The position numbers and the translations under genes were made by a program. Below are positions 22,201 to 35,000 of a stretch of DNA of 64,000 nucleotides, one piece after another (within the stretch, counting starts at the first letter, position 1; each line of letters opens with the position of its first letter). This stretch comes from Eudorina sp. 2006-703-Eu-15 (Eukaryota > Chlorophyta > Chlorophyceae > Chlamydomonadales > Volvocaceae). The notes beneath the pieces were generated by a model, which had not been told where the DNA came from, searched no databases, and saw nothing but the letters and a program-made list of their open reading frames with translations. The stretch lies in NCBI GenBank assembly GCA_003117195.1, contig BDSI01000007.1, positions 806,001-870,000 of the forward strand, given 5' to 3'.

Positions 22201-24283
22201 GACTTCTTGTGGCGCTGTCTTTTCACCACCTCAGGGTGTTCACAAGCGCGTCATCAACGAGCTGCTGAGGCCGCGGACTTGGAAGGCCCCCGAGGATCGC
22301 CGATTCTTATTGAACGCCAGCGAAATTGAAGAGTTGTGCAATAATGCGGAGCGGATCTTCCGAGAGGAGCCCACGGTGCTGGATGTCCGAGGTACGTGCC
22401 GAACAGCGGGGGATGCCGTCAGGGGGATGCCTAATGATGACGATGCTTCTAGGTCAGAAGTGTATTGCGCTCGGGAGAGCGGCTGCCCTTCGCATGGGGG
22501 GAGAGAATGAACGACTCCAATAGTTAGTCGGCCTGGTCAGCCGTCTGAGCAAATGATTCTTTGTCTAAGACAAATCCACGCGGCATATGCGCGCAGCTCC
22601 AATCAAGATTTTCGGAGACCTGCACGGGCAGTTCGGCGACTTGATGCGCTTGTTTGAGGAGTACGGCACTCCCTCCACTGCGGGCGATATCACGTATATC
22701 GACTACCTGTTCTTGGGAGATTACGTTGACCGCGGCTCGCATTCGCTGGAGACGATTTGCCTGCTGCTCGCGCTTAAGATTGAGCACCCTCGATCGGTGC
22801 ACCTCATACGCGGCAACCATGAGGTGAGGGCAGATTGGTTGGGGGTTACTCTCCAAAGGCCCAACGGCGCTGCAATGGTGCTGGACTGTGGCAACACACG
22901 CGTTAGACGACATTTGCGCTCCGTTGCACATCAACACTCCGTTATGTTAGTCCAGCTGGCGGTTCGTGACGCTGCTGATGTTATCGGTTACGACTCATGT
23001 AGGCGCACGACATCAACGCGCTCTTCGGCTTCCGACTGGAATGCCTGGAACGCCTTGGTGACGAGCCGGGCGTGTTCGTGTGGCGTCGCATCAATGAGCT
23101 GTTCAACTTCCTGCCGCTGGCGGCGATCATCGAGGGCAAAATCCTCTGTATGCACGGCGGCATCGGCCGGTGCATCCACAAGGTTGACCAGGTAAGGACC
23201 CCGCGCAGGGGCGCGTTCTGTCCTGCAGTGTCATCTGGGTCCGCACGCATCGGACACGACACCGGCGTCCGACACACCTTCTCCTTCGAACTGCAGATTG
23301 CAGAGCTGAAGCGGCCAATCACGATGGAGGACGGAGGCCCGGTCCTGATGGACCTTTTGTGGAGCGACCCCACCACCAACGACAGCGTGCAGGGTGTGCA
23401 GCCCAGTCCGCGTGGCCCAGGCCTGGTCACGTTCGGCCCGGACCGAGTCAAGGAATTCTGCAAGGTAGGCGCATGCGAGCATCTTTCCGACGGCAGGTGT
23501 AGCTTGTCGTGATGTGCATAAGTCATCTCCGGGGGAGTTCAATGATTATGGTGCGCTCACACGAAAACTTTTTGGAAAACTGAATATCGCTGCTCAAAAC
23601 CGTTGTGGTCTGAGCGGCTTGCAGTGCGAGTTGGAACGCGTGAGCCCTGGGCTTGCGCTGTCACAGTCGCGGAAAATACATTACCATTGTGCTATGCCAA
23701 GCTGGTTTTAAAGCGGATACCACATGGACCGGGGGTATGCTTTAGGTCGACAGCCGTGTAGATCGCGTGACTTAATGTGGGAGCGGCTGCTGAGCAACGT
23801 GCTTGTTTTGTTTCTCTAAGCAGCAACGGAGCCAGCGGCAGTCGCACTGGTCCCCCATACCACGGGTCATTGCACCAACTTCTTGCCTGAACGGGTCCGC
23901 CCATCCTTTCGTGCCCCTGCAACGTTTCGCAGAACAACAACCTGCAGATGATCGTGCGCGCGCACGAGTGCGTCATGGACGGCTTCGAGCGCTTCGCGCA
24001 GGGCCACCTGATTACATTGTTCTCTGCCACGAATTACTGTGGCACAGCCGGCAACGCAGGGGCGATCCTGGTGCTGGGCCGCGACCTGGTGATGGTCCCG
24101 AAGCTCATTCACCCACTGCCGCCGAACACGCCGCACACGCCCGACTCGACAGGCGGCCTGGATGAGGACCCGCCGACGCCGCATCCGGCCAATGACACAT
24201 GGATGCAGTCAATCAACGACGAGCGGCCCCCGACACCGCCGCGTGGCCGGCCTCACATGGGTTCGTCTCTTGAGTACTTCTAA
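19231..24283 (+). CDS. BSL/PPKL-type Ser/Thr protein phosphatase with Kelch repeats
   Basis: Thirteen exons with consistent phases: 19231-19387, 19479-19553, 19638-19783, 19870-19952, 20032-20223, 20299-20530, 20817-20972, 21341-21883, 22235-22391, 22597-22823, 23003-23191, 23297-23464, 23933-24283 (TAA); about 891 residues. Residues about 15-350 are Kelch repeats ([54 protein letters not shown]). Then comes an Ala/Ser-rich linker (about 360-530) and a PPP phosphatase domain with the metal-binding motifs GDLHGQ, GDYVDRG, RGNHE, HGGIGR and RAHE, all intact, plus LFSATNYCG. The C-terminal tail is Pro/Thr-rich. In land plants this architecture (BSU1/BSL) dephosphorylates GSK3-like kinases in brassinosteroid signalling; algae lack that hormone pathway, so the role here is probably older cell-cycle or polarity control. 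Start at 19231; methionine 19240 is an alternative. Confidence 0.94.
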
Positions 24284-25881
24284 GCGAGCTGCCAGATGGC
24301 GGACTTCCAGCTCTGAATCCGAGCGAGGTATCAGGCCTAGCGCCTTGTATCAGTGCTGTATGACACATCGCGGCTTGCGTCCTCCTGCAGCGCTTGCAAG
24401 GAAAGACCTGGAGCTCAGTGGGGGGTTTTCCGGCATGAACGCCCTTAGGACGGTGCTGTCATCTTCGCCAGCCGTGGAGCTCGTGGGTGCGGACAACGCT
24501 GTTGTGTGGGTGACGGGAGTGTCCCTTCAGTTTCATCGAGAGAGGTGGTGCGCAGAGGGGCGTAGGTGGGGGTCCTTGTGAATCAGGCTGACCGCCGGTA
24601 ACCGGTCTGGGAGGTGGCAGCGATGACAGGTATGGATGAGCGGCACGCGGGACATGTGCAGGCTGCGTATGCTGTGACGGATCTAGGGGCGCTGATCCGT
24701 AACGAGGTGCCCGCGGCAATGCGCCGGCGTCTGAAGGCATCGGGCGTACAACTGTCGCGTTGATCGGGTCGTTTGACCATGACGCTCATAGTGCGCGAGG
24801 TGCAACGTTGGCACGACGAGGGTGAGTGCAGTTGGGGCTGAATCGATGTCGGGCGCGCACGTGCTTGGACGCGGGGACGTCCTTGCGTCCTTCATAGGCA
24901 CGGTATGAAAGGCAAAGATTGCGGTTGACCACCGAGTGGCTTGTTGCGCTGTCCGCGCGCGGTCCCGGCCAGGCCTGCATCACGGCCTGCCATGACAAGA
25001 TTTGGTTGGGCACCAGAACGTTCCGTGGTCGCTGGATATGATACTCTTGTTCGTTTTGTGCGCAAGCAGGTGTGCGTTTGAGATCCGCGCGTCGTTTGGC
25101 TCCTGTTCCCGCTCCTTGTCCCCACGGCTCCAAGAAGTGACGTCTCTTTGGGCTTAGTGCAGGTCGGTTTTGCGCGTGCAGCGAGAACTGAACGGAATGG
25201 GGCTTTGGATTGCGAATAGGTCAGTGGAACGGGGTGCACGGGTTGGTGTTCGAGCGTGCAGCGGTCACACGCTTTTAAAGAGAGGCCCAGGTTCGATGGG
25301 GACGTGTGTGCATCGCAACTAATCATCGTGAATGTGAAGATGGCCGTGGGAGAACAAGGGATATAACTTGGGGTAACATGGTGGGAGGGATGTGCAGTCT
25401 GCTGGGCTTGTTGATGTGCAGGGTTTCCTGCTGTTCACGTGGCCTGTGTTGTCTATGGAGTATGGCGAGCTTTGTGTATTCCTGAATATCGCGGCTGTTT
25501 ATGGTCGCACTAAACCAGACCATCAGATCGGGATGGCGCAAAGCGCTAAGCGCATCGGGCGGTGGGTGAATGGTAGTTTACGAGTGCACGTGCAGTTTTG
25601 GAAGGTCGCGGCCATGAGGTGGCGGAGCATGGATACAAATGGACACGCCCGCAAGCCAACATCCCGGAAGTTTGTAATTTGTGTGCGGAAGTTTCAGGCC
25701 CTGTAAGCTTTCGTTTCGGTCCCAACAGCGTGATGAAATTGGCAAATGTACGTACGACTCACGCTTGCTGCTCCGCTCATGAATACCCTTCCATCGAAAT
25801 GCGATGTGCATAATTTTCGGCCAGTCTCAGTCGTGATGATCTAGAGCGATTACTATGGGGCAGGGCGGCAGTAAGGCAACC
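24284..25881. other. Intergenic / 3' UTR of the phosphatase gene
   Basis: No gene recognised. TGTAA copies at 25673-25677 and 25702-25706 are the candidates for the phosphatase transcript end, which would make the 3' UTR about 1.4 kb and leave under 200 bases before the next start codon. Confidence 0.5.
25673..25677 (+). promoter_or_regulatory. Candidate TGTAA polyadenylation signal
   Basis: Located between the phosphatase stop (24283) and the glycosyltransferase start (25882), with a second copy 25 bases downstream. Confidence 0.35.
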
Positions 25882-28800
25882 ATGTGCGACGGTTATCATG
25901 ATGAGGATTCCGAACAAAAGCTCAGTTTCTCAGTGATTATTCCCGCGCTGGTAAGGATTTGAACTGCCAACGAGGACGTGCAACGATCTCATCCATGTTT
26001 GCCCGTTTCCGTTACAACAGAATGAGTCGGAAAATATCGGCAAGTCTCTGAACAGGTCAGCGTGATGTTGAAACGATGGTGTAGTGATGTGCTGAGAATT
26101 TGATGTGGAATTCGCCAGCTCTTTTTGCTGCGTATTATGCCCAATTGGCTTTCCGACGTGACTATGGAAATGAGCATGGCAAGCGATAAGGTCGTACATA
26201 ATAACACTACGCAGTGTCCGTGCTGCGGTCGTGGCGCCAGTTGATGTGGTGGTTGTGGACGGCGGCAGTACGGACAACACTGTGCAACTGGCCCAGCGGC
26301 ATGGCGCCAAGGTGATAACCCCCTCGTGCCTAGCCACCGAAAAACGCATTAAGCTTGTACGACCTCAAGTCCATTAGTGTGGTTTCCCCCGCCTTGCCAC
26401 TTGCATACCAACGACACACCAACATTTTCCACCCAAACCCCCCACCCCCCACCCCACAAACACACCACACACACACACACATCTGTTATGTCCTTCAAAA
26501 TCGTTTGACCGACCACCACTTCAAAGTCGCAGTCATTCCCCTTGCTGCGTCGGGTCCGCACCTCCGCAGGTCATACGTTCCCAGCGCGGTCGCGGCTTAC
26601 AGCTCAACGCGGGATGGCGGGCTACACGCGGGGAATGGTGCATCTTCCTCCACAGCGACTCCCTGCTGCCGCCAGCGTACGACAAGCTGATCGCCGCGTC
26701 GCTGCGCTGCGCGTCCCGGCAGCGGCGGTCGAGCGGGTGGGCAGCACGACGAGACCTTCCTCCCGCGGAGCATGCAATCCCGGAGGCCCGCTGCCCAGCA
26801 AGCACCGGCGCAGACGCAGCCGTTGCCAGCCTTGCCGCTGCGTCAACCTCCAGCGGCAGTGCTGCCAGGCGATGTTGCTCGGGCAGCGACCAATCCCCCC
26901 CAGGGGGGCAGCAGCCTGGGACAGATGGGAAGGCGCTGCGCGCTCCGGCTGGTTCCGGAGGTGAGGACCGAAGCGATGGGGTGGAGCACCAAGGCAGGCT
27001 GGCTCGTGGGGGCGATGCGGTAGCCCTCGGCACCACCACCACCGACCCAATCATGTCACCTGGACTCCGATGCCATCGATACCAGGAAGCTCCTCCTCCG
27101 CCCTGCTTTTAAGTTCCGTAGTCCGGGCACTGTGAATGCCCCCTAAAACAGAAATACAGTATGATGCTGGAGCTCTCCATACATATCGAATGTACGGCCC
27201 TGAATATGCACACGGGGTCGTAATCAAAGATCAGTTGTCACCTTGCGTGCAGCTGCTCCTTCGACTGACTGACTGACTCGGGAGGGGCCGTGCCGCGCGC
27301 CCGCAGACACCGGCCCGGAGTGCGGCGGCAGCGGCAGTGGCACCCGTTTGCTGCAGGCCAGAGGCTGCAGCGGTTCCGCGTCCGGCTCCTGTGCGGATCA
27401 CAAGCGCTGTGGCGCCGGCGGCAGCCGCAGCCACGGCGCGACCGGCGGCGGTGCCGACGGCGGTGCCGACGGCGGTGGCGACTGCCGCACACCGACCCGC
27501 TGGCCGTGGCGACCAGCAGCTGGCTTGAAAGGGCGTTGTGGCTGTGGAGAGCAGACAGCTCGGCGGACGACCGATCCGACCTGGGGCGCCTTCAAGACCA
27601 TTCGAACCGACGTAGGTGCCTTGCCGGCGGTGGGAAGGGGGCGGAGGGGCAGCGCCAGCGTCTCCTCGCGCCGCCGGCGGAGACTCAGACGCACAAGGAG
27701 AGGCCCCAAGAGCGCCGCGGGGACGACCTGCACAAGGCCGCCTGATGCCTCCCGTCAAATGAGCAACTGAGCAACAACCCTTCCATCAGAATAACAACCC
27801 GTAGCAAACACCTTTCTGTCGAGGATGTACATGTCATATGTCAAGGATGTTTTGATGACGGCACACCCCGCTCGTCGGAGACAAAGGGACCCGTGTATCC
27901 GCCGGTCTGGCACCCCTCTACTCCCTCCCAGCTGCACAACCCGGTGCTTCGGGAGCTGCTGTCGTCGGCGGTGGAGCTTCGCACCCGTTGGCTGTCAAAA
28001 CCGTACGGCGACCAGGCGCTGTTTGTACGACGTGATGTGCTGGAGGTACGTACGGCAATGGTGGTACGGCGATGCGTGTTTGCGGGTCTTTGGCTGCCAC
28101 CCGCTGTGCCCGCTGTCCACTGCCCGCGGCCAAGGCTGTGACTCTTACCTATTGCGCGATGCAGCTGCGCCATGGCCGCCCTGGAAGCCCTTAGACGTCC
28201 ACAGTCTCGCTAACGCTGCTCGTTGGCTCTGTGGCAACAGGACAAAGGCGCTACTGTCGCTGACGCGGCCCCCGCTGCTTCTGACACTGCGCACGCACAG
28301 GATGGTGCAAGACACTGCAGCATCCTTCACACACATGCACTGCATGGGTGGGCTTCTCATTAAACACATGCACCGCATCTCACCTCAAAGACCAGGCGCC
28401 GTTGCCCTCCGGGCTGGCCGCCGGCTGTCCATGCCCTTGCGGGTTCTGCAGTCGCTTGCGCTTGGTGCCGCCGGGGGTCTCCCAGTCTGGTCTCGTTGCG
28501 CACAACGGTGGGGTGTCGTACGGTATTCACGTCACAGGTCTGCGGCGGGTTCATGGAGTGGCCGCTGCTGGAGGATCTCGAGCTGGTCGGGAGGCTGGGG
28601 AAGGTGCGCAGGGGTGCGGAGGGGTGCTGGGGGCACCATGTACGACGAACAAACTTCAAGCGCGAGAAACTAATTGGACTAGACTAGATTTTCTGTCGCA
28701 ATGTGGAGCCAAGATCCACCCATCCGGGGCCGCGCAATACGGTTGCTGTCAAACTGGAGTGAGCGGGGTGGTCGGATGTGGGCGCTGTGGACATACGGTA

Positions 28801-30355
28801 GTGCGACTCGTCTCCACGAGCGAAGGGCAAAGACGGGGGACTTTCAGAATTCACGCGATTTGGTGCGGGGACGTGACATCATCGGAAGTGAGACACTCGG
28901 GGCTGGACACCGGCGCCTCGTGAGTCGATCCCGAGACCGAGGTCAGGTCAGGTGGGGTCAGGTCAGGTCAGGTCAGGTCAGGTCAGGTCAGGTCAGGTCA
29001 GGTCAGGTCAGGTCAGGTCAGGTCAGGTCAGGTCAGGTCAGGTCAGGTCAGGTCAGGTCAGGTCAGGTCAGGTCAGGTCAGGTCAGGTCAGGTCAGGTCA
29101 GGTCAGGTCAGGTCAGGTCAGGTCAGGTCAGGTCAGGTCAGGTCAGGTCAGGTCAGGTCAGGTCAGGTCAGGTCAGGTCAGGTCAGGTCAGGTCAGGTCA
29201 GGTCAGGTCAGGTCAGGTCAGGTCAGGTCAGGTGGGGTCAGGTCAGGTGGGGTCAGGTCAGGTGGGGTCAGCAGTATCCGCGGTTCGCCAGGTGCCGCCT
29301 GACAGCCAGCCGACACGCTGCCTGCCCTTCCCCTCTCCGCCCCTTCCCACCCCTGCCTCCATGGCGCCTCACTCACCCAACATTACCCTCCCGTGGGGGT
29401 GTATGCGCTGCAGGACCAGCCGCCCGTCATCGTGGATGCGGCCGTCGGCACCTCGGGGCGGCGCTGGCAGTCGGTTGGCTTCCTACGGACCACCCTCATA
29501 AACCAGGTGCGGCCGTGTGGCGCGTTCAGCGTTTGGTGGCCCACGCTGGGCTGGAAAGCGGCTCGTGGTTGACCAACGGTCTGCCGGCGCCGGCCGCGCG
29601 ACGGCGCGATAGCGCTCGCCCGCGGGGTACCGTCCTGTGGGAACGGGCTGCGGAGATCTGGACGTGTTGTCTATGCGACAGCCGCAGGGACAACCAGAGT
29701 GACCGTGGGGGGAGCGGAGCAGCCCTAGGCCGGGGAATCTGGGACGCGCGAGGAGGCCTCGCCGCTGCCTTCCGTGTGACCACACCCGGTGTGCGGTTGC
29801 GGGGGACAGCGGGCGATCCGTAGCAACCTGGCGGTGTGAGTGCTGCGAGTCCGGCAGCGGATCCATAGCTCAGGACTGCGCGCCACGTGCTTGCCGTACA
29901 CGTCGTGGTCATCTCGTGTGCAGCACCCAGGAAGAGGTTGCAGTGCGCGCTGCCAGCGCCCGCGCATGTTGGAGGGCCGCGTCACGTCGCGCATGGAGTC
30001 TCCGCCGGCTGCATTCAGCAGAACTCAACGCCGGTGCCGAGGAGCCGGTCACCCGCCGGGCCACGATGCGGAACCCCGGGTTCCGGAGCCCCGGGTTCCG
30101 GAGCCCTGATCGATGTGTCCTGCCCATCTAAGCCCAGCCTACTGTTCAGACTCTGCGATGCTACGTTGCAAACTTGCTATGTGCTACCGTATGTGCCCCC
30201 CTGAAGTCAACCACACGAAAGGTATGTGGCACCCCGTATCTCGTCCACCCCACTTCGCCACGTGTCAGGCGGTGCTGGTAGGCAACCTGCTGGGAGTGCC
30301 CCCGGAGGCTCTGGCCAGGTGGTACTACGGGGTCAAGGGAGGCGCGCGGATCTGA
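25882..30355 (+). CDS. Family-2 glycosyltransferase, TIGR04283-like (bacterial type)
   Basis: Exons: 25882-25950, 26021-26055, 26215-26311, 26570 to an uncertain donor, uncertain acceptor to 27611, 27932-28045, 28538-28603, 29414-29506, 30269-30355 (TGA). The product starts SFSVIIPALNESENI, followed by VDVVVVDGGSTDNT (nucleotide-sugar binding, about residues 45-57), RGRGLQLNAGW, FLHSDSLLPP (the DxD-like metal site), WGAFKTIRTD, GDQALFVRRDVLE, EWPLLEDLELVGRL and SVGFLRTTLINQ. These appear in the order found in the GT2 group annotated as rSAM/selenodomain-associated transferase 2, common in bacteria including cyanobacteria. Between LIAASL (about 26700) and WGAF (about 27580) there is either a long Ala/Arg/Ser-rich insertion or an intron whose ends I cannot place. 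The substrate is unknown. The TMs and signal peptide typical of Golgi GTs are absent, so a cytosolic or plastid site is more likely. Confidence 0.83.
28943..29270 (+). repeat. Pentanucleotide array (GGTCA)n
   Basis: An almost pure GGTCA array of about 60 units, with GGTGG interruptions only near its two ends. It lies in the intron between the exons ending at 28603 and starting at 29414 of the glycosyltransferase gene. Frames through it are open only because the unit has no stop. Confidence 0.97.
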
Positions 30356-30937
30356 CCTGGTCTGACCTGACTGCGGTCGGGGAAATGCGTGTCTACCAGT
30401 GCGGCGGCCTGTGATTGGAGCCCGTGATTGGAGGTGCAGTGACCTCAGTACTTCTGGCGTGGAGCATCTTCCCGGGTGGACAGCTACCCGGATGGACACG
30501 GCAGCAGGCGGCGAGTTCGCTCGACCGTAATAGCGAAACAGGCATAAGGATTTGGTAGGAGCGGCTGATATCTATCGAGCAAAAGGCTGTCTTGGTGCAA
30601 TCCTGTGTTGGTGGCTGCGAGCTCGGAATGCAGTCGTGACGCTGAGTCGGGACGCGGAAGGAATGAACTCATGTGGTCAAGCAGAGGGTAGCCTTGGAGG
30701 GAACCAGGTTGGGCGGACCCGCGCGGATGTGCAGGTTGGGCAAGCAGGGTATACATGCCGTAACGCGCTATTGATCCCCAAGTACGGCACACGCTAGTAT
30801 CGGCTCGTCTGATCTGGGTTGTCTCAAGACCGTCCCCCTCTTGCTTCCCGTGTTTTATGTATATATATCAGTAACGCCCGTGAAATCCTGTGTGAGATGC
30901 AGCACTCCATTCTGGAGCGTAAGGACTCCGTATCTCA

Positions 30938-30942
30938 TGTAA
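30938..30942 (+). promoter_or_regulatory. Candidate TGTAA polyadenylation signal (glycosyltransferase)
   Basis: TGTAA about 585 bases after the glycosyltransferase stop. Confidence 0.45.
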
Positions 30943-30967
30943 CCCAGCATGCACTTGCTGGTTGTAT

Positions 30968-30972
30968 TTACA
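30968..30972 (-). promoter_or_regulatory. Candidate TGTAA polyadenylation signal (CHLP)
   Basis: TTACA on the plus strand is TGTAA for the minus-strand CHLP transcript, about 1.08 kb after its stop. No nearer copy was seen. Confidence 0.45.
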
Positions 30973-32052
30973 AAGGGACGAGATGAACAGATGAGATCAG
31001 CTCTTATCACGACAAAAGCTGAACGGATTTATTCACTCATGGATTCCCTGCAGTCTCTCGGATGTCTGCCTCACGGCAAGACACAAGGCTTCGACGAACC
31101 TCCCTTCCACGGCCCAGACAGGCCCACCAGATCGCCCTTCAGGTCAGTGGCCTGCCTTCGTCGGCTAACTTCGCCGCCGAACCATCGAGCGAATCTAATA
31201 ATCTCTGTGAACCTAGTCACAGTCGAGAGCCTGGTTCAAATCACCCTCAAATCGCTCACGTCACATATGGTCACAGCACAAGAGCAGCTCAACCCCTGCT
31301 TTCTTCGAATGCGAGCTAAGCACAACACTCACTCACAGGCAAGGCAGCGGCTTGGTTCTCCAAACGGCGCCCCAGCCCCGGATGGAGTGATGGGCGGCGA
31401 CGACGTTGCCCCCCAAGAGCCCCGCCCCATCATCAGGCAAGGGCAAACGCGTGAAGCGGTGCAAGCGGGCACCGCATGCGGGTGCGGTCGCGGACACATC
31501 ACAGCCGCACGCAATAGCAACGCGCTTCCTGCCAACGTATGTGTTGCCCTTGCGGCACTCCATGCACGAGCATGATGTAGGCCGGCCCCAATGCCATTTA
31601 GACGGCGCGTGCTGCATGCAGATATCCCTGTCACCGGGCTGCTGCTGCTGCTGCATTCTGTTGTCGTCGTCATCATCATTAGTCCGTGCAAAGACACATT
31701 TCAATCGGGAGTCAGGTCAAAGCGCGGTCAACAAGATGCAAGGCACCTTCCGCTGGTTTCCTTCTCCATTAGATCGACCACCACCACCAGCAGCAGCTTC
31801 ACGCGCCATCCACAAGACAGCGCCCTCTCCAAAAAATACACGTGTGCGTCCCAAAGACGCACGCACTCATAGCGCCTCGCAACCTTTCTCAACTGCCACT
31901 TCCAGGGTACAGCAGATCAGAGAGAGGTCCGTCTTGCGCCGCGACGGCAGCACCTCGACTGCGCCACGCGCCGGGCATCCCCATTGCATGGCAGCGGGAA
32001 CGAGAGAAGCGCCTGCTACAGCTAAGAGAGCGAGAAGAAGATGCTCTCTCGC

Positions 32053-35000
32053 TTAAGCGGCCGCGACGCGCTCCTCGTTGGCCTTGCTGCCAAACGACAC
32101 ATTGACCGAGTTGCTGTTGACCGATCGGAGGGCGTTGGAGCGGATGAGGGACGAGACGGTGCGGACCAGCAGCTTGACGTCGTCCAGCGGGTTGCCCGGC
32201 ACCACCGTCTTGTACAGGTAGCTGTCGAACGTCATCTTCTGGACGTAGCTGTCCTCGCACAGCTCCACGAAGGCCTCGCGGGCCGGGTTGGACCTATCGG
32301 ACGAACACAAGGGGACGCGAGAATGATGACACGAGTCAGATCTGTGTGGGCCCATTTCCCGTTTCGCAAGCATCCATCCATCGCCTGGCGACCTGTCTGT
32401 GGTTGAGTCAGCCGACGACTTATCTCTCCGCATCGCTCCACTCAACCGCCCCAACAGCAAATCCCAACAACCCCTCCTCCCCGCTCCCCGCTCAGTGCCC
32501 GTTACCACCCCTAGCGCCCAGATTCACCCCAAATTCTGGCAGCCCCGTCCCGTCCAACTTCACCCCCTCACCCCCGGTGCATCCCCCGTCCCACTCCAAG
32601 GCCCGTTCCCACACAACCCCCATGCGCAACTCACCGGTAGAAGACCTTCTGCAGGATGTCCAGGACCTTGTAGGTGGCCCAGTACTTGCGGTCCCACTTG
32701 TCCAGGTACACCCGGATGGCGTCCTCACCCGCCATCTTGGTGCCGTTGGCCGAGGCCTCCACAATGGCCTCCGCGCACATGCGGCCCGACTTGGCGGCGA
32801 AGTAGATGCCCTCACCCGAGCACTTGGTCACGTAGCCGGCGGCGTCACCGACCAGGGCCACCCGGCCGCGGCAGCGCCGCGGGCGCGGGTGCTCCGGGAT
32901 GGGGTGCGCCTCCACGCGGATGATCTTGCCGCCCTCCGTCTTGACCTTGGAGCGGTCGCGGGTGGCCTGCTGGTACTGCTTGATGGCAGTCTTGTTGACG
33001 ACGGTGCCGGTGCCCACGGCCACGTGGTCGTACTTCGGGAAGACCTGAGGTACGGCCACCAAATATATTGGGGGGACAAAATTTAGTTGCTTATGTTTTT
33101 GTGCACGTGGCTCGCGGGACGCACCGTTTTTGTGCATGTTACGGTGCGAGAAGGCACGAGATTTCGTCGACCAGCTGCGACCAAACTTGACGTCACTGCC
33201 ATACCTGGCCGAGGGAGCCCACGCCCTCACCATTCCGGCGTGCTAACCGAGGCAACAGCCGACATTGAACACACGTATGAAACCCGCCTGATCCAAGATA
33301 GTTGAGCAGTATGCATAAACGTCACTGACACGTCCACGTCTGTCATTACGGTGCAGCTATCAACGGTGTGCGTGTGGCGTGTTATCAACCGTGTGCATAT
33401 GCGTGTGCGCATGTCGTCGCCACAGCCACGGACGATGTACTGATCTGGGTTACCCGCTCACGCACGTCCCGGGCTCCGGTCCACGTCACCAAATAGATCC
33501 AACCAATCCCACGTAACGCAGCAACGCGCAAGCAACCTCCGAAAGCCACAAGCCTGGCCACCACCTCTGTGCCGGCTGTCCGAGCTGCGCGACTGAAAGA
33601 CCATGAGTTTCGTTTCTTTGACGTTGCTTTGATTCGATTTCCATAGCACGCCTCCAGTGCCTCCGCCGTTTCATCCACGTACAGCTCGGCCGGCTAACCC
33701 ATCCCAAGGACTATTGACCGCATCATCGACCCGCACCAGAGGCGGTGCATAGAGCGCGGAACCGCACTCACCCAGCCGTAGAAGTCCGGCGACACATCGT
33801 CACCGACGTACATCTCCGCCAGGTTCTCGTAATACTTCATCTTGTCGTCCGGGATGCGGATGCGCTCCTGGAAGGCGATGGCGTAGTCGTAGTCGCCGGC
33901 GTCAATCTCCTTCGCCACGCGGCTGTTGGCGCCATCGGCACCGATGATCATGTCCACCTGAGGGGGCAGGTACATCAATCGAGGTGAGTTAATGCTGCTG
34001 CAAGTGCAACATAGCGACGCCAGCCTACGCTGCATTCCCCTATGTTGAATGCACACGGGACGGGGGTGGGGAGGTGCTGCCCTCAGGGTTTTACGGAAAG
34101 CGAACTGGAACATCTGGTTGCAGGCGGTTGGCCTCAAGTTTCTAAGGGACTCCCAACCTGATGACTGAATGCTGACTTCGGCGACATTCGATATTCAATA
34201 TTCAGGACTCTTGCCGCACGCCGCGCCGTCGGCCTAACCGCTTGCCCCATTCGTGGGTCGCACGCGTCCCCGAGCTCAGCTCAGCGACTTGAGGGTGCAC
34301 GCTGAGACCCGCTCGATCCGACCTGCCTCTGCCCCTGCCCCGAGCACTCCGCGAAACCAACCTCGAGGGTGGCCGGGGTGCCCATCTTGCTGCCATCGGC
34401 GTAGCTGGTGTAGTGGATGGTGAAGGGACCGTCAGAGCCCTGCTGCTCCGAGCGCATGAACAGGCCGTTCACAATGTTGGCGCCCAGCTTCTCAGCGCGC
34501 TTGCGCAGGAAATCGTCAAAGACCTCGCGACGGCACATGCCAATCCACTCGGTCTCGCTGAGGGTCTTGCCAACATCGACCTCGCGGTTCGACGGGGAGA
34601 TCATCTTCATCTTGGTGACCCGACGGTCGATAATCTCCATCGGCAGATCAAACTCCTCCACCATGCACAGCGGAATAGCGCCACCACATGGCTGCACCAC
34701 AGGGCGATGGCGAAAACAAGGAAGAGGGGACGTGTTGCGGCCGAGAGCCACTTGCAGTCGACCCAAACCAATACAACCAGATCTTTAATGTCAATTGTAA
34801 ACTTTGATATAATTTATGTTGGAAATTGAAGGTAGATGCGTAGATTTAGCGTCGGATCTACATAAACGTTCTCTTCTCAGCAAATTGCGCACCTTGCAGT
34901 TGTCCAGCTTGCGCTCAATCAGGTAAGTCTCAACGCCGCCCTTTGCCAGAGACTCAGCAGCGCAGGCGCCAGATGGGCCACCACCGATGACCGCCACGCG

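Larger units (their letters stand above)
30356..32052. other. Tail-to-tail 3' region between glycosyltransferase and CHLP
   Basis: No gene recognised. The two convergent genes appear to divide this interval: a plus-strand TGTAA at 30938-30942 and a minus-strand TGTAA at 30968-30972. A 208-codon plus-strand frame at 30949-31575 lies inside the presumed CHLP 3' UTR and has no recognisable domain. Confidence 0.5.

Noticed and set aside
28943..29270. AGGTCA as nuclear-receptor half-sites
   Set aside because: The motif matches by chance of the repeat unit; green algae have no nuclear hormone receptors.
28952..29302. GQVRS-repeat proteins encoded by the GGTCA array
   Set aside because: The pentanucleotide has no stop in any frame; the array lies between well-supported exons of the glycosyltransferase.
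30949..31575. 208-codon plus-strand frame
   Set aside because: Lies in the presumed 3' UTR of CHLP and has no recognisable features.
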